Part shown: piece by piece, positions 1-12,267 of the stretch | How positions within the stretch are numbered: position 1 is the first letter of the stretch | Layout of the letters: every line of letters begins with the position of its first letter | NCBI RefSeq assembly: GCF_014396385.1 | Contig: NZ_CP060716.1 | Coordinates: forward strand, 2,170,001 to 2,234,000 | Direction of reading: 5' to 3' | DNA from: Leucobacter denitrificans | GTDB taxonomy: Bacteria > Actinomycetota > Actinomycetes > Actinomycetales > Microbacteriaceae | Length of the DNA: 64,000 nt | Notes under the pieces: model-generated | What the model was told of the DNA's origin: nothing | Database searches by the model: none | What the model saw: the letters and a program-made list of their open reading frames with translations, nothing else | Made by a program: the position numbers and the translations under genes

Positions 1-383
1 AGAAGCGGGATACCAAACAAGATGTACAGCGCAAGCGCGCCACCAATGACCTCTGCGAGATCTGTGGCGGCGGCCACCAGTTCAGCCTGGATCCAATACA
101 GTCGCCGTGAGGCAGGCTTGAGACGAGCGCCGAGCAACTCGGGGAGGCTCTTGCCAGTGACCAGCCCGAGCTTTGCCGAGAGGTACTGCACAATGACCGC
201 CATCGCGTTCGCTGCCACGAGCACCCAGAGCAAGAGGTATCCGTAGGTCGCGCCGGCCGAAAGGTTCGCCGCGACATTGCCCGGATCTACATACGCGATA
301 GCCGCCACAAATGCTGGACCGAGCAGGCGCAAGAGGCCTCTCTCGGGCGCTGGTTTCGTGGCGGGCTTAGTGGCAGTGGTCAT
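1..383 (-). CDS. mntH: MntH, NRAMP-family Mn2+/Fe2+ transporter (5' part, runs off left edge)
   Basis: Reading the minus strand from the ATG at 383 gives an open frame to base 1. After a short basic N-terminus it carries the NRAMP hallmark DPGN in TM1 ([21 protein letters not shown], about residues 29-49), followed by hydrophobic segments and [14 protein letters not shown] typical of TM3. NRAMP proteins are proton-coupled inner-membrane importers of Mn2+ and Fe2+. Only about 127 residues are in the window. A TATTAT -10-like element sits just upstream on the minus strand. The family call is firm because the metal-binding D and N are present; the metal preference is inferred. Confidence 0.9.
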   Translation of the reverse strand, partial: MTTATKPATKPAPERGLLRLLGPAFVAAIAYVDPGNVAANLSAGATYGYLLLWVLVAANAMAVIVQYLSAKLGLVTGKSLPELLGARLKPASRRLYWIQAELVAAATDLAEVIGGALALYILFGIPL

Positions 384-474
384 GGTGTTTCTATAATAGT
401 CCGATCTGCAGAATATAAAAGTTCGTCATGCCGAACATCTGTGGAAAACTGGTTCGCAGATCAGGGTTTGCGGC

Positions 475-480
475 TAGTCT
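475..480 (+). promoter_or_regulatory. -10 element of a leaderless promoter (TAGTCT)
   Basis: TAGTCT fits the actinobacterial TANNNT -10 and ends six bases before the ATG at 487, so transcription should begin at or next to the start codon. No clear -35 is visible. Confidence 0.5.
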
Positions 481-486
481 TGAGGT

Positions 487-672
487 ATGGAGAGCGCAAC
501 ACCAAGTCAGCCCGAAGACGGTGAAGTGCTGCCAGAGGAAGGCAGTGACGGGCTGCTCGACCGTCTCGAACTCATCGAGTCTCAGCCGCTCGAGCATCGC
601 GCGGCAGGCTTTGAGCAACTGCATGACGCACTCCTTGCTGAGCTGCAGCGTAGCGACCACGATGGTGCATGA
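487..672 (+). CDS. Small conserved-type hypothetical protein upstream of tlyA
   Basis: A 61-residue acidic, Glu/Asp/Leu-rich soluble protein without a signal peptide or membrane segment. Its stop overlaps the tlyA start by 11 bases, so the two are probably translationally coupled. A small ORF in this position is common ahead of tlyA in Microbacteriaceae (family knowledge, not checked here). A leaderless -10 hexamer lies six bases before its ATG, supporting this start and making it the first gene of the tlyA-nadK-recN operon. I do not recognise a function. Confidence 0.6.
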   Translation: MESATPSQPEDGEVLPEEGSDGLLDRLELIESQPLEHRAAGFEQLHDALLAELQRSDHDGA

Positions 673-1540
673 CTCGGTAGTGCCTGAAGCAGCGAGGGCT
701 GAGCGGCGTTGGGCAGGGGTGCCGACACGAGCAGATCGCGCGCTTGCCGAAGTCGGACTCGCGCGCTCTCGTAGCCATGCGTCTGAGCTCATCGCGTCGT
801 CCCGGGTGCAGGTCGACGGAGTCGTCGTGACGAAAGCCGGAGTGAAGGTACACGAGGGTGCTCTGCTTGAGGTGACAGGTGGCGACGACTACGTGAGTCG
901 AGGCGCACACAAGCTTGTCGCTGCACTCGACAGTTTCAATATCAACCCAGCGGGCCGTCTCGCGCTCGACCTCGGTGCCTCTACTGGCGGATTTACGCAG
1001 GTCTTGCTCGAGCGAAATGCCCGCAAAGTGCTCGCGGTAGACGTGGGGCACGACCAACTTGCCGATCAGATCCGGGCCGACTCACGGGTTCGCGTGGTTG
1101 AGGGCTGCAACGCCAGAAATCTCGATAGTGAAGAGCTTTCGCGTCTCACCGATGTGAACGAGGCGCCGAGCCTCGTCGTGGCAGACCTTTCGTTCATCTC
1201 GCTCACCCTCGTGCTTCCCGCGATCTCGAGGTGTGCGTCGACAGACGCAGATCTCGCACTGCTCATCAAACCGCAGTTCGAGGTGGGTCGTGTGCGCGGT
1301 GGCGTCGTGACCGATCCGGCGCAGTGGCGGGAGGCGATCCACAAAGTGCTTGACGCGGCGAGCCAGTGCGGCCTCGAACCATGGGGCCTCGCGCTCTCAC
1401 CAATCGCGGGGAGCGAGGGGAACCGAGAGTTTCTTGTGCACTTCGTGCGCGGTGAGACAGCAGATCCGAGAGAATGGGAAGAGCGCGTGCGTGAACTGTG
1501 TGCGCGAGCCGCTGCAAAAGGAGAGGGGAGCCCCGTATGA
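662..1540 (+). CDS. tlyA: TlyA family 2'-O-ribose rRNA methyltransferase / hemolysin-like protein
   Basis: A 292-residue protein with an N-terminal S4 RNA-binding domain (about 23-70, starting RADRALAEVGLARSRSHA) and an FtsJ-like Rossmann methyltransferase domain with the SAM-binding motif LDLGASTGG (102-110). Lys in GAHKL (84), Asp in VADLSF, Lys in LLIKPQF and Glu in GNREF match the K-D-K-E tetrad of FtsJ-type enzymes. TlyA 2'-O-methylates 16S and 23S rRNA and confers capreomycin sensitivity in mycobacteria. The ATG at 662 overlaps the preceding gene. The stop overlaps the nadK start as ATGA. The tlyA-nadK-recN order is classic for Actinobacteria. Confidence 0.93.
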   Translation: MVHDSVVPEAARAERRWAGVPTRADRALAEVGLARSRSHASELIASSRVQVDGVVVTKAGVKVHEGALLEVTGGDDYVSRGAHKLVAALDSFNINPAGRLALDLGASTGGFTQVLLERNARKVLAVDVGHDQLADQIRADSRVRVVEGCNARNLDSEELSRLTDVNEAPSLVVADLSFISLTLVLPAISRCASTDADLALLIKPQFEVGRVRGGVVTDPAQWREAIHKVLDAASQCGLEPWGLALSPIAGSEGNREFLVHFVRGETADPREWEERVRELCARAAAKGEGSPV

Positions 1541-2457
1541 CCCACGATGCGTCGAAGCGACACATGCTCATCGTTTCCCACACCTACCGGCCCGAGGCTA
1601 TCGTGGCGACCAACGAGGTCGTGACTGCGCTCCTTGACGCAGGCGTGGTTCCGGTGTTCTGTGAAGAGGACTACACGGATTTCTCGACACACGTCGATAT
1701 GACGCGGGCAGCGGTGCTCGGCACAGACGTGCCGCTCAGTGACGTCGAGGTTGCGTTCGTGCTCGGTGGTGACGGCACAATCCTGCGAGCCGCAGAGGTA
1801 CTTCGTGGATCGGCGTGCCCCATCATGGGCGTGAACCTTGGGCACGTGGGCTTTCTTGCCGAAATGGAAAGCCTTGACCTCGGTTTCACCGTTGAACAGG
1901 TGCTCGCTGGCAACTACACGGTCGACGAGCGGCTCGCGCTCGAGGTGCTCGCGGAGCACGACGGCCAGATTATCGCCGACACGTGGGCGCTCAACGAAGC
2001 CTCGGTCGAAAAGGGTCGACGAATGCTCGAGGTGTCGGTGGGCATCGACGATCACCCAATCTCAATTTTCGCCTGCGATGGAGTCGTGCTTTCGACGCCC
2101 ACAGGCTCTACCGCTTACGGCTTCTCCGCCGGCGGACCAATTGTGTGGCCGTCAGTGCAAGCGCTTCTCGTAGTGCCGATTGCGGCCCACGCGCTCTTCA
2201 ACCGACCCCTCGTTGCGGGCCCAGATTCCGAGCTGACGGTGCAAATTCTTCCCGAGAACATTGGGCCCGCGGTGCTCTGGTGCGACGGCCGGCGAAGAAC
2301 TGAGTTGCCTGCCGGGTCGAAGGTGACAGTGCGGCGCTCACATGAACCTGTGCGGATCGCGCGGCTCGACGACGCCCCGTTCTCTGAGCGGCTCGTGCGC
2401 AAGTTCAACCTTCCGGTATCCGGGTGGAGGGGCGACCGCGGGAAAGGGGTCGCATGA
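1537..2457 (+). CDS. nadK: NAD kinase
   Basis: A 306-residue ATP-NAD kinase (EC 2.7.1.23) that makes NADP from NAD in the cytosol. The conserved GGDGT motif is at 77-81 (VLGGDGTILRAAE), followed by the NE/S motif (ALNEASVEKG) and the glycine-rich PTGSTAYGFSAGGPI segment. The ATG at 1537 overlaps the tlyA stop (ATGA) and is preceded by AAAAGGAGAGGGG, a strong ribosome binding site; longer in-frame starts lie inside tlyA and are less likely. Its own stop overlaps the recN ATG at 2454. Confidence 0.96.
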   Translation: MTHDASKRHMLIVSHTYRPEAIVATNEVVTALLDAGVVPVFCEEDYTDFSTHVDMTRAAVLGTDVPLSDVEVAFVLGGDGTILRAAEVLRGSACPIMGVNLGHVGFLAEMESLDLGFTVEQVLAGNYTVDERLALEVLAEHDGQIIADTWALNEASVEKGRRMLEVSVGIDDHPISIFACDGVVLSTPTGSTAYGFSAGGPIVWPSVQALLVVPIAAHALFNRPLVAGPDSELTVQILPENIGPAVLWCDGRRRTELPAGSKVTVRRSHEPVRIARLDDAPFSERLVRKFNLPVSGWRGDRGKGVA

Positions 2458-4138
2458 TCGACGAACTGCGTATCTCTGACCTCGGAGTGATCGCCGACAC
2501 CACCCTGCCGTTGGGCCCTGGGTTCACCGCGATCACCGGCGAAACGGGAGCCGGAAAGACCATGGTGGTCACCGCACTTGGACTGCTCATGGGTGAACGC
2601 AGCGATGCGAGCGGCGTGCGAATCGGCGCGAACCAGGCTCGGGTGAGCGGCATTATTCGCACCGACGACCCAGAAGTTCGAGACCTCGTCGAGGAACTCG
2701 GGGAGACGTCGAAGAGGGCGAGCTCGTCATGAGTCGCACGGTCAACGCCGAGGGGCGAAGCCGCGCTGTTGTAGGTGGTGCCGGTACGCCGGTTGGCGCG
2801 CTCGGGCGCATTTCGTCGCTGCTGTTCGCGGTGCACGGTCAGTCGGATCAACTCCGCCTTCGGTCGGGTGCAGAGCAACGAGACACCCTCGACCGGTTCG
2901 GTGGTGAGACGCTCGCAGATGCGCTCGCCGCGTACCGATCCACACACACTGAACGCAAAGAGGCCGAAAGTCAGCTTGCGCGACTCACCGAATCGCGCGA
3001 GTCACGCGCCGCCGAGGTCGTGAAGCTGCGTAGTGAGCTTGAAGAAATCGCAGCGGTGGATCCACAGCCTCGCGAAGAGGAAGAACTCTCGCGCCGCGTG
3101 GAGGTGCTTGCGAACGTCGAGGCACTTCGCGCCGCTGCGATGAACGCGAGTGAGGCGCTGGCGAGTGAATCTGACGACCCGATGCAGCGAGACGCGAGCG
3201 GGCTCGTCAACGAGGCGGCACACGAGGTTGAGCGGGTGGCAACACTTGATTCGCGCCTGGGCGAGTCGCTCGAGTCGCTCCGCTCGATCAGCTTTCAGCT
3301 CGCAGACGTCGCGAAAGATCTCGCAGCGTATGCGAGCGACCTCGATGAAGAGGGGCCGGGCGAGCTTGAACGCGCGAACGAACGGCTCGCTTCGCTAAAC
3401 ACCCTCTTCAGGCATTACGGTACCTCAAGCGAAGAGGTGCTCGCGCATGGCGAGCGCGCATCGAACAGGCTCATCGAACTCGACAGCGAAGAGGACGTGT
3501 TGGGTGGACTCGATGAGCGGGTTTTGGAACTGCGCGAGCGCGAATCTCAGCTCGCAACTCAGCTCTCTGAGCTTCGGAAGGAAGCAGCAGAAGCGCTCGG
3601 CACTGCAGTGACGCGGGAGCTTCGCGAGCTTGCACTGCCCGACGCGCGGTTTGTAGCCTCGGTGAACGCGCTTGAAACGCTGGGCGGGCACGGCGGCGAC
3701 GAAGTGCAGTTTTTGCTCGCTCCGCACCCAGGTTCCGAGCCTCGACCGATTGCGAAGAGCGCATCGGGGGGCGAACTCTCGCGGGTCATGCTCGCGCTCG
3801 AGGTGGTGCTCGCGGGTGCGGATCCGGTGCCAACGTTCGTCTTTGACGAGGTTGATTCGGGCGTCGGTGGCGCCGCGGCTATCGAGATTGGGCGCAGACT
3901 TGCGCAGCTCGCGAAAACCTCACAGGTCATCGTAGTGACGCACCTCGCTCAGGTCGCTGCGTTTGCAACGAACCACCTACGAGTTGTGAAGGATTCGAGC
4001 GGTGGGTTTACCGAGAGCAGCTGTCAGCGTCTTGAGGGAGACGCGCGGCTCGCGGAGATGGCGCGGCTGCTCTCAGGGCTCGATACCTCTGAGAGCGCAC
4101 TCGACCACGCCGCAGAACTTTTGCAGCTTCGGGTGTGA
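2454..4138 (+). pseudogene. recN: DNA repair ATPase RecN, interrupted by a one-base frameshift near 2700-2704
   Basis: RecN is an SMC-like ATPase in double-strand break repair. The N-terminal piece (2454-2732, 92 residues) has Walker A GETGAGKT (29-36); the C-terminal piece (2729-4138) carries the coiled coil, the ABC signature SGGELSRVMLALE and Walker B TFVFDEVDSGVGG. The frames join cleanly if one G is added to the GGGG at 2700-2703: ...EELG-G-DVEEGELVMSRTV..., which restores the usual sequence and a total near 560 residues. As given, the first frame stops at 2732 and an ATG at 2729 overlaps it (ATGA), inside a conserved strand. A base-calling or assembly error is at least as likely as a true mutation; split expression would separate Walker A from Walker B. 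Confidence 0.88.
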
Positions 4139-4168
4139 TTCCCCGCTCGCAGTGTCGCAGGCTGCTGC

Positions 4169-4174
4169 TACGCT
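4169..4174 (+). promoter_or_regulatory. -10 element of a leaderless promoter (TACGCT)
   Basis: TACGCT ends exactly six bases before the ATG at 4181 in the short gap after recN, with no recognisable ribosome binding site in front of that ATG. Confidence 0.45.
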
Positions 4175-4180
4175 CACTCC

Positions 4181-7143
<2,963 letters not shown>

Positions 7144-7148
7144 CGAGT

Positions 7149-7808
7149 GTGAGCGGCCCGAACCCCGAGAACTCAGATCTCGCTGACGCCCCCGCACTCG
7201 ACGTGCGCGTCAGCCAATCTGAGCAGCTCGTGGCCGGGTACGTCTGGGACATCAGGCGAGAGCGCTTCACCTTCGGTGACGGTGAACTCGTTCGTGACTA
7301 CATGGATCATCCGGGAGCCGTGGCGGTCGTTGCGTTAGACGACGAAGACCGCATCCTCATGTTCAGGCAATACCGGCACGCGATTGCCCACCGAGACTGG
7401 GAGATCCCTGCCGGCCTGATGGACATTCCGGGCGAGGGTGGCCTGCTCACCGCGCAGCGCGAACTCGCCGAAGAGGCCGATCTGCAGGCAGACCATTGGG
7501 CGCTACTGCTTGACCTGTTTTCGAGCCCCGGCGGCTCGAGCGAGGTCATTCGCGTGTTTCTCGCACGCGGGTTCTCGGAGGTCGAGCACGATTTCGTGCG
7601 CGACGGTGAGGAACAGGAACTGGTACCCGAGTGGGTGCCGCTCGACGAAGCGGTTGCCGCAGTTCTCGATGGCCGTATCGCGAACGCGATCACGGTGAGC
7701 AGTGTGCTCGCGGCCTCAGCCTCGAGAGCTTCGGGTTGGGCGACGCTACGCGATCCACACGCCCCGTGGGTCGCGAGAGACACCGTGCGCGGAGAACGAT
7801 CGAAGTAG
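7149..7808 (+). CDS. Nudix hydrolase, ADP-ribose pyrophosphatase type
   Basis: A 219-residue Nudix protein. The box is [26 protein letters not shown], with the catalytic REL-x-EE helix. The upstream hydrophobic strand ([22 protein letters not shown]) and the [16 protein letters not shown] stretch after the box match ADP-ribose pyrophosphatases, which split ADP-ribose to AMP and ribose 5-phosphate. The gene begins five bases after the pyrG stop with a GTG and is followed three bases later by xerD, the same pyrG-nudix-xerD order found across Actinobacteria. Substrate is inferred from family resemblance. Confidence 0.88.
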   Translation: MSGPNPENSDLADAPALDVRVSQSEQLVAGYVWDIRRERFTFGDGELVRDYMDHPGAVAVVALDDEDRILMFRQYRHAIAHRDWEIPAGLMDIPGEGGLLTAQRELAEEADLQADHWALLLDLFSSPGGSSEVIRVFLARGFSEVEHDFVRDGEEQELVPEWVPLDEAVAAVLDGRIANAITVSSVLAASASRASGWATLRDPHAPWVARDTVRGERSK

Positions 7809-7810
7809 CC

Positions 7811-8782
7811 ATGGCCCTGGCACCCGAAACCGCGATCTCGAGGTACCTCAGGCACCTGAGTATTGAGCGCGGGCTTTCAGACAACAGCTTGGCCGCATAT
7901 CGCCGCGATTTCGCGAGGTATGCCGAGTGGCTGGGCGCTCAGGGCATCAGCGATCTCGTCGAGGTGCAACCAGAGACGCTTTCAGCCTACGTGGCCCACC
8001 TCGCGAGTGTTGGGGAGGACAGTGCATACTCGCCCGCGACGATCACGCGGATGCTGTCGACCGTGCGCGGGCTTCACCGATTTATGTTCGATGAGGGGGC
8101 GCTCGCGGAGAACGCGGGCCGCGGGGTGCGAACCCCGAAGAAGGCGGAACGGCTGCCGAAAGCACTCTCGATTGAAGACGTTGAACTGTTGCTCGGAGCT
8201 GTCTCTGGGGAGGACCCCGTAGCGCTTCGCGATCGTGCACTGCTTGAACTGCTCTACGCAACTGGGTCTCGCGTGAGCGAGGTGACCGCCATCGACATCG
8301 ATGATCTCTACGCGGGGTCTGACGCCGCGGGCAGCGACGTGTGGGGAGACCCCGAGGTGTCGTTGCAGAATGGTGGCTTGCTGCGCGTTACTGGCAAAGG
8401 TTCGAAGACGCGAATCGTTCCGTACGGCAGATACGCGGGTGCTGCGCTCGCGGCCTACCTCGTGCGCGTGCGGCCAGGTTTTGTGGCGCGTGGCAAGGGA
8501 ACGCCTGCGCTGTTTGTCGGCCCACGGGGCGCGCGAGTGTCACGGCAGAGTGTCTGGCTCGTGATTCGCGCCGCCGCAGAAAAAGCGGGGCTCACGCAAG
8601 AGATCTCGCCCCACACACTGCGGCACTCATTCGCGACGCACCTGCTCGCGGGAGGGGCCGATGTGCGCGCGGTGCAGGAGTTGCTCGGGCACGCCTCTGT
8701 CACGACGACGCAGATTTATACTCAGGTCACCGCAGAGACGCTGCGCGAACACTATCTCAGTGCGCATCCGCGGGCGAAATAG
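7811..8782 (+). CDS. xerD: Tyrosine recombinase XerD
   Basis: A 323-residue site-specific tyrosine recombinase. The N-terminal SAM-like core-binding domain ([28 protein letters not shown]) is followed by the catalytic domain with Arg in [13 protein letters not shown], the [12 protein letters not shown] box (His-x-x-Arg), [12 protein letters not shown] and the nucleophile Tyr in it. XerD with XerC resolves chromosome dimers at dif. Context (parA, scpA, scpB next) says this is the housekeeping recombinase and not a phage integrase. The ATG at 7811 is three bases after the Nudix stop; longer in-frame starts are inside that gene. Confidence 0.93.
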   Translation: MALAPETAISRYLRHLSIERGLSDNSLAAYRRDFARYAEWLGAQGISDLVEVQPETLSAYVAHLASVGEDSAYSPATITRMLSTVRGLHRFMFDEGALAENAGRGVRTPKKAERLPKALSIEDVELLLGAVSGEDPVALRDRALLELLYATGSRVSEVTAIDIDDLYAGSDAAGSDVWGDPEVSLQNGGLLRVTGKGSKTRIVPYGRYAGAALAAYLVRVRPGFVARGKGTPALFVGPRGARVSRQSVWLVIRAAAEKAGLTQEISPHTLRHSFATHLLAGGADVRAVQELLGHASVTTTQIYTQVTAETLREHYLSAHPRAK

Positions 8783-8903
8783 ATCGCGGGCGGGCGCCTT
8801 GGGCGGGTTTCGATGTGCCGCGAGGCTGCCGTGAGCTGGGCTCGAGGTAGACCCGAGGTGGCCTGACCTGGAGTTTCAGGGGGTAAGTGAGCCTAGCGCG
8901 CGA

Positions 8904-8909
8904 TAGGAT
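8904..8909 (+). promoter_or_regulatory. Candidate -10 element upstream of parA-scpA-scpB-rluB
   Basis: TAGGAT at 8904-8909, 38 bases before the parA GTG, is the best TANNNT hexamer in the 165-base gap after xerD. I see no good -35 partner. Confidence 0.35.
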
Positions 8910-8947
8910 GGGGCGAAAACTTGCGAAGACTTGCGAAGGGAGTCGGA

Positions 8948-9802
8948 GTGGCGAAGCAGCAGGGCGATCTAGGTCCGACAGGACGCCCCGAACGCGTGAT
9001 TCCCGCACCCGCAAAGCTCGAGCGACACGGCCCGGCGCGCATTATTGCGATGTGCAACCAAAAGGGCGGGGTTGGAAAGACGACCTCTGCTATCAACCTC
9101 GCGGCAGCGCTCGCCCGCTATGGCAGGCGTGTGCTCGCGGTTGATTTCGATCCACAGGGAGCGCTCTCTGCCGGTCTCGGCGTGCAAGCGCACGACGTGC
9201 CGACGATTTACGATCTCATGCTCGGCAAGGTCAAAGACCCGAAAGAGGCGATTCAGCACACTGACACCGAGGGTCTCGACGTCATACCGGCTAACATCGA
9301 CCTCTCTGCTGCCGAAGTGCACCTGGTGAGCGAGGTTGCCCGCGAACAGATTCTTGGCGGAGTGCTGCGCAAGGTCGTCGACGACTACGACGTTATTCTT
9401 GTCGACTGCCAGCCCTCGCTCGGCCTGCTGACGGTGAACGCACTGACCGCGAGCCACGGTGTGCTCATTCCGCTGGCGTGCGAGTACTTCGCGCTCCGTG
9501 GCGTAGCTCTCCTCGTCGAGACGGTCGAGAAGGTGAAGGATCGCCTGAACCCCTCACTCGAGCTCGATGGCATTCTCGCGACGATGTTCGATCCACGCAC
9601 CCTCCACGCACGTGAGGTGCTTGAGCGCGTCGTCGACACCTTTGGCGACAAGGTCTTCGACACGGTCATTGGTCGCACAGTCAAGCTGCCAGACGCACAG
9701 ATTGCTGCGCAACCAATTCTCACGTACGCGCCGTCGAACGCGGCGGCCGAGGCCTATTTGAAGCTCGCCCGCGAGCTCGTGCAACGCGGCGTGGTTGCCT
9801 GA
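8948..9802 (+). CDS. ParA/Soj-family partition ATPase
   Basis: A 284-residue deviant Walker ATPase. After about 30 variable residues comes IIAMCNQKGGVGKTT (Walker A 39-46 with the signature Lys), then VLAVDFDPQGALSAGLG (switch I/A' region) and VILVDCQPSLGLLTVNAL (Walker B). ParA proteins move chromosome origins with ParB; this orphan copy beside scpA-scpB is typical of Actinobacteria and lacks an adjacent parB. The GTG at 8948 is preferred because GAAGGGAG lies just upstream; the frame is open further back but without a better site. Upstream gap 8783-8947 holds a candidate TAGGAT -10 at 8904-8909. Confidence 0.88.
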   Translation: MAKQQGDLGPTGRPERVIPAPAKLERHGPARIIAMCNQKGGVGKTTSAINLAAALARYGRRVLAVDFDPQGALSAGLGVQAHDVPTIYDLMLGKVKDPKEAIQHTDTEGLDVIPANIDLSAAEVHLVSEVAREQILGGVLRKVVDDYDVILVDCQPSLGLLTVNALTASHGVLIPLACEYFALRGVALLVETVEKVKDRLNPSLELDGILATMFDPRTLHAREVLERVVDTFGDKVFDTVIGRTVKLPDAQIAAQPILTYAPSNAAAEAYLKLARELVQRGVVA

Positions 9803-9812
9803 GCGGGTTCAC

Positions 9813-10634
9813 GTGACAGCGCTCGAAACGGACGCGGAGGCGCAGGGAGAGCCAGGGTTTCGGGTCTCCCTTGAGGTCTTCGACGGGCCGTTCGACCTGC
9901 TGCTCAATCTCATCGGCAAGCACGAACTCGACATCACGGAGGTCTCGCTGAGCCTCGTGACCGACGAGTTCATCTCGTACCTCTCAACCATCGAGGGGCA
10001 GGGGCTCATCGAACTCGATCAGGCCTCTGAGTTTCTCGTCGTGGCGGCGACGCTGCTCGACATGAAGATCGCGAGTTTGCTACCTCAGGGCGAGGTCGTC
10101 GACGCCGAAGACATTGCGCTGCTTGAGGCTCGAGACCTGCTCTTCGCAAGGTTGCTGCAGTACCGGGCATTCAAGCAGGTGAGTAGTTGGTTTCACGAGC
10201 GGCTCGTCGCGGAGCAGCTGCGACATCCGCGCCAGGTGCCGCTCGAGGCGAAGTATCGTGACCGCGGCCCCGAACTCAACTGGACGCTCACGCCCGAGGA
10301 CTTCGCCGCAATAGCGACACTCGCATTCACGCCGCGCGCGGTCCCGACCATTGGCCTCGACCATCTGCACGCGCCGCTCGTGTCGATTCGCGAGCAAGCC
10401 GCCATCATCGTCTCGCTGCTCAAGCAGGGTGGATCCAAGAGCTTTCGAGAACTCATCTCTGGTGTGAGCGAGAAGGGTGTCGTGGTGGCGCGATTCCTCG
10501 CGATACTCGAACTTTACCGGCGCGATGCCCTGTTGTTCACGCAAGACGAGCCCCTCGGCGAACTCAACATGGAGTGGTCGGGTGAGCACTGGAACGACGA
10601 AGAGCTTTCGACACTAGGAAGTGATTATGACTGA
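9813..10634 (+). CDS. scpA: Segregation and condensation protein A
   Basis: A 273-residue kleisin subunit of the bacterial SMC-ScpAB condensin. The N-terminal family motif FRVSLEVFDGPFDLLLNLIGKHELDI is clear, and the C-terminal winged-helix region ends in QDEPLGELNMEW, as usual for ScpA. The GTG at 9813 follows the parA stop by 10 bases; GAGCGGG upstream is a modest ribosome binding site. The stop overlaps the scpB start by 8 bases, indicating coupling and stoichiometric expression. Confidence 0.93.
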   Translation: MTALETDAEAQGEPGFRVSLEVFDGPFDLLLNLIGKHELDITEVSLSLVTDEFISYLSTIEGQGLIELDQASEFLVVAATLLDMKIASLLPQGEVVDAEDIALLEARDLLFARLLQYRAFKQVSSWFHERLVAEQLRHPRQVPLEAKYRDRGPELNWTLTPEDFAAIATLAFTPRAVPTIGLDHLHAPLVSIREQAAIIVSLLKQGGSKSFRELISGVSEKGVVVARFLAILELYRRDALLFTQDEPLGELNMEWSGEHWNDEELSTLGSDYD

Positions 10635-11244
10635 AGTGGCACTTGAGGAGTCTGAACTCGAACGCGTGAGGGCGCAGCATTCGCTTACGCAGCAGTTGGA
10701 GGCGCTGCTCATCGTTGCCGACGAACCGCTGTCAGCGGTCACGCTCGCGACCGCGTGCGATCGGCCCGTGCGCGAGGTGCGCGCAGCGCTCGACAGCCTC
10801 GTCGCAGAGTTCAACGGCACCGCGGAGCGCGAGTCCGATGACAGGCCACCACGGGGATTCGAGCTGCGCGAGATCGGAGGCGGCTACCGTTTCTACGTGC
10901 GTGAAAGCCTCGATCCACTCGTTGCCGACTTCGTGCAACAGCAGAGCCCCACGAAGCTCTCGCAGGCAGCACTCGAGACACTCGCTGTGATCGCCTACCG
11001 CCAACCTATTTCACGCGGGGCGATCGCGTCGATCCGCGCGGTGAACGTCGATTCGGTCGTGCGTACCCTGCTTGGCCGTGGGCTCATCGAGGAATCGGGG
11101 CACGACCCAGAAACCGGCGCCGTGCTTTACGGCACGAGCGAGACGCTGCTCGGATACCTCGGCATCGGAGACATTCAAGAATTGCCGTCAGTCGTGCCAC
11201 TGCTCGACGACGGATCGGAAGGGTTTGACCATGAATCGATCTAA
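10627..11244 (+). CDS. scpB: Segregation and condensation protein B
   Basis: A 205-residue tandem winged-helix protein that binds ScpA in the SMC complex. Family features include LEALLIVADEPLS near the start, FELREIGGGYRFYVRESLDPLV, and the highly conserved KLSQAALETLAVIAYRQPIS followed by R-x-x-I-x-x-I-R-x-V-N. The ATG at 10627 has AGGAAGTG just upstream and overlaps the end of scpA. It overlaps the next gene (rluB) by 14 bases. Confidence 0.94.
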   Translation: MTEVALEESELERVRAQHSLTQQLEALLIVADEPLSAVTLATACDRPVREVRAALDSLVAEFNGTAERESDDRPPRGFELREIGGGYRFYVRESLDPLVADFVQQQSPTKLSQAALETLAVIAYRQPISRGAIASIRAVNVDSVVRTLLGRGLIEESGHDPETGAVLYGTSETLLGYLGIGDIQELPSVVPLLDDGSEGFDHESI

Positions 11245-12247
11245 GCGCCCAGACGACGATATGGGCGGTTCGTTCACCGTCGACGGCGAGGCCGTAGAGA
11301 TTGATATGGCCGAGTGGGGGTGGGATCGGCCCACCGGTAAGTCCTCGGCAGGGGGAGCAGCTTCGGGCACGGAAGACTCCGCAGAGGACACCAGAGTGCG
11401 CCTGCAGAAAGCGCTTGCGAACGCCGGGGTGGCTTCGCGACGGGCGTGTGAGGCGCTCATCACTGGCGGCAGAGTCACGGTAAACGGCCAGGTGCAACGC
11501 GAGCTTGGTTCGCGCATCGACCCCGAAACCGACGAGGTGCGCGTCGACGGCGTCGTTGTGCAGCTCGACGTGTCGAAGCGCTACTTCGTGCTCAACAAGC
11601 CGCGAGGTGTCGTCTCGACCATGAGTGACGAGCAGGGGCGACCAGACCTCAGAGAGTTCACCGATCAAATCGAAGACCGCCTCTACAACGTTGGAAGGCT
11701 CGACACCGACACGAGCGGTCTGCTCGTGCTCACGAACGACGGCGAGCTCGCGCACAAGCTCGCGCACCCGAGCTTCGGGGTGCAGAAGACGTACGTCGCG
11801 AAGGTACGAGGGCGGGTAACGGCCGCCGTGATCCAGCAATTGCTCGATGGGGTCGAACTCACCGACGGGCACATCAAGGCAGACGCCGCGAAACTCTTGC
11901 CCGGTGGATCGTCGCGCTCCCACTCACTCGTCGAGATCACGCTGCACTCGGGCAAAAACCGCATTGTGCGTAGGCTCCTCGCGCATGTTGGGCACCCGGT
12001 TGAAGAGCTCGTGCGGAGGCAATTTGGGCCGCTACACCTCGGCACGCTGAAGGTCGGCGAGATGCGCGAGCTATCCACGGGCGAGCGCGGGGCTCTGCTC
12101 TCAGCGGCCGAGGGAAACGCGAAGGGCACGGGTGGTGCGCGCGGCAATCGCGGCCAAATCACCGCCGGTCGCCCGGGAGACGGCAAGGGAGCCCGCGGCA
12201 TGCGCGGTGTCGCGAAGCGCGGAAACCCGAAGCGTGGCAAGGCGTGA
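11231..12247 (+). CDS. 23S rRNA pseudouridine synthase, RluB/RsuA family
   Basis: A 338-residue enzyme. Residues 1-55 are an acidic variable leader; an S4 RNA-binding domain follows (RLQKALANAGVASRRACEALI), then the catalytic domain with the Asp motif GRLDTDTSGLLVLTNDGEL and the closing GKNRIVRRLLAHVGHPVEELVRRQFGPL. The C-terminal 45 residues are a Gly/Arg/Lys-rich tail, probably disordered and RNA-binding. RluB modifies U2605 of 23S rRNA in E. coli. The ATG at 11231 overlaps scpB; scpAB-rluB linkage is widespread in Gram-positives. Confidence 0.9.
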   Translation: MNRSKRPDDDMGGSFTVDGEAVEIDMAEWGWDRPTGKSSAGGAASGTEDSAEDTRVRLQKALANAGVASRRACEALITGGRVTVNGQVQRELGSRIDPETDEVRVDGVVVQLDVSKRYFVLNKPRGVVSTMSDEQGRPDLREFTDQIEDRLYNVGRLDTDTSGLLVLTNDGELAHKLAHPSFGVQKTYVAKVRGRVTAAVIQQLLDGVELTDGHIKADAAKLLPGGSSRSHSLVEITLHSGKNRIVRRLLAHVGHPVEELVRRQFGPLHLGTLKVGEMRELSTGERGALLSAAEGNAKGTGGARGNRGQITAGRPGDGKGARGMRGVAKRGNPKRGKA

Positions 12248-12261
12248 CGCATGGAAACCGC

Positions 12262-12267
12262 TAAAAT
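12262..12267 (+). promoter_or_regulatory. Candidate -10 element for the tyrA-cmk-der operon
   Basis: TAAAAT lies 15 bases past the rluB stop, in the 98-base gap before tyrA. Downstream of it a CCCC-ACTC-GGGG hairpin (12276-12287) precedes the tyrA start. No strong -35 was seen. Confidence 0.35.

Noticed and set aside
391..2055. Long minus-strand open frames opposite tlyA and nadK
   Set aside because: They mirror real plus-strand genes, have biased composition (His/Arg/Ser rich) and no motifs. High GC makes such shadows common.
8783..8947. parS-like site near parA
   Set aside because: No TGTTTCACGTGAAACA-like palindrome is present in the gap or close by.
7811..9802. XerD and ParA as parts of a mobile or plasmid element
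   Set aside because: They sit in the conserved pyrG-nudix-xerD-parA-scpAB chromosomal order of Actinobacteria, with no cargo or transposase.
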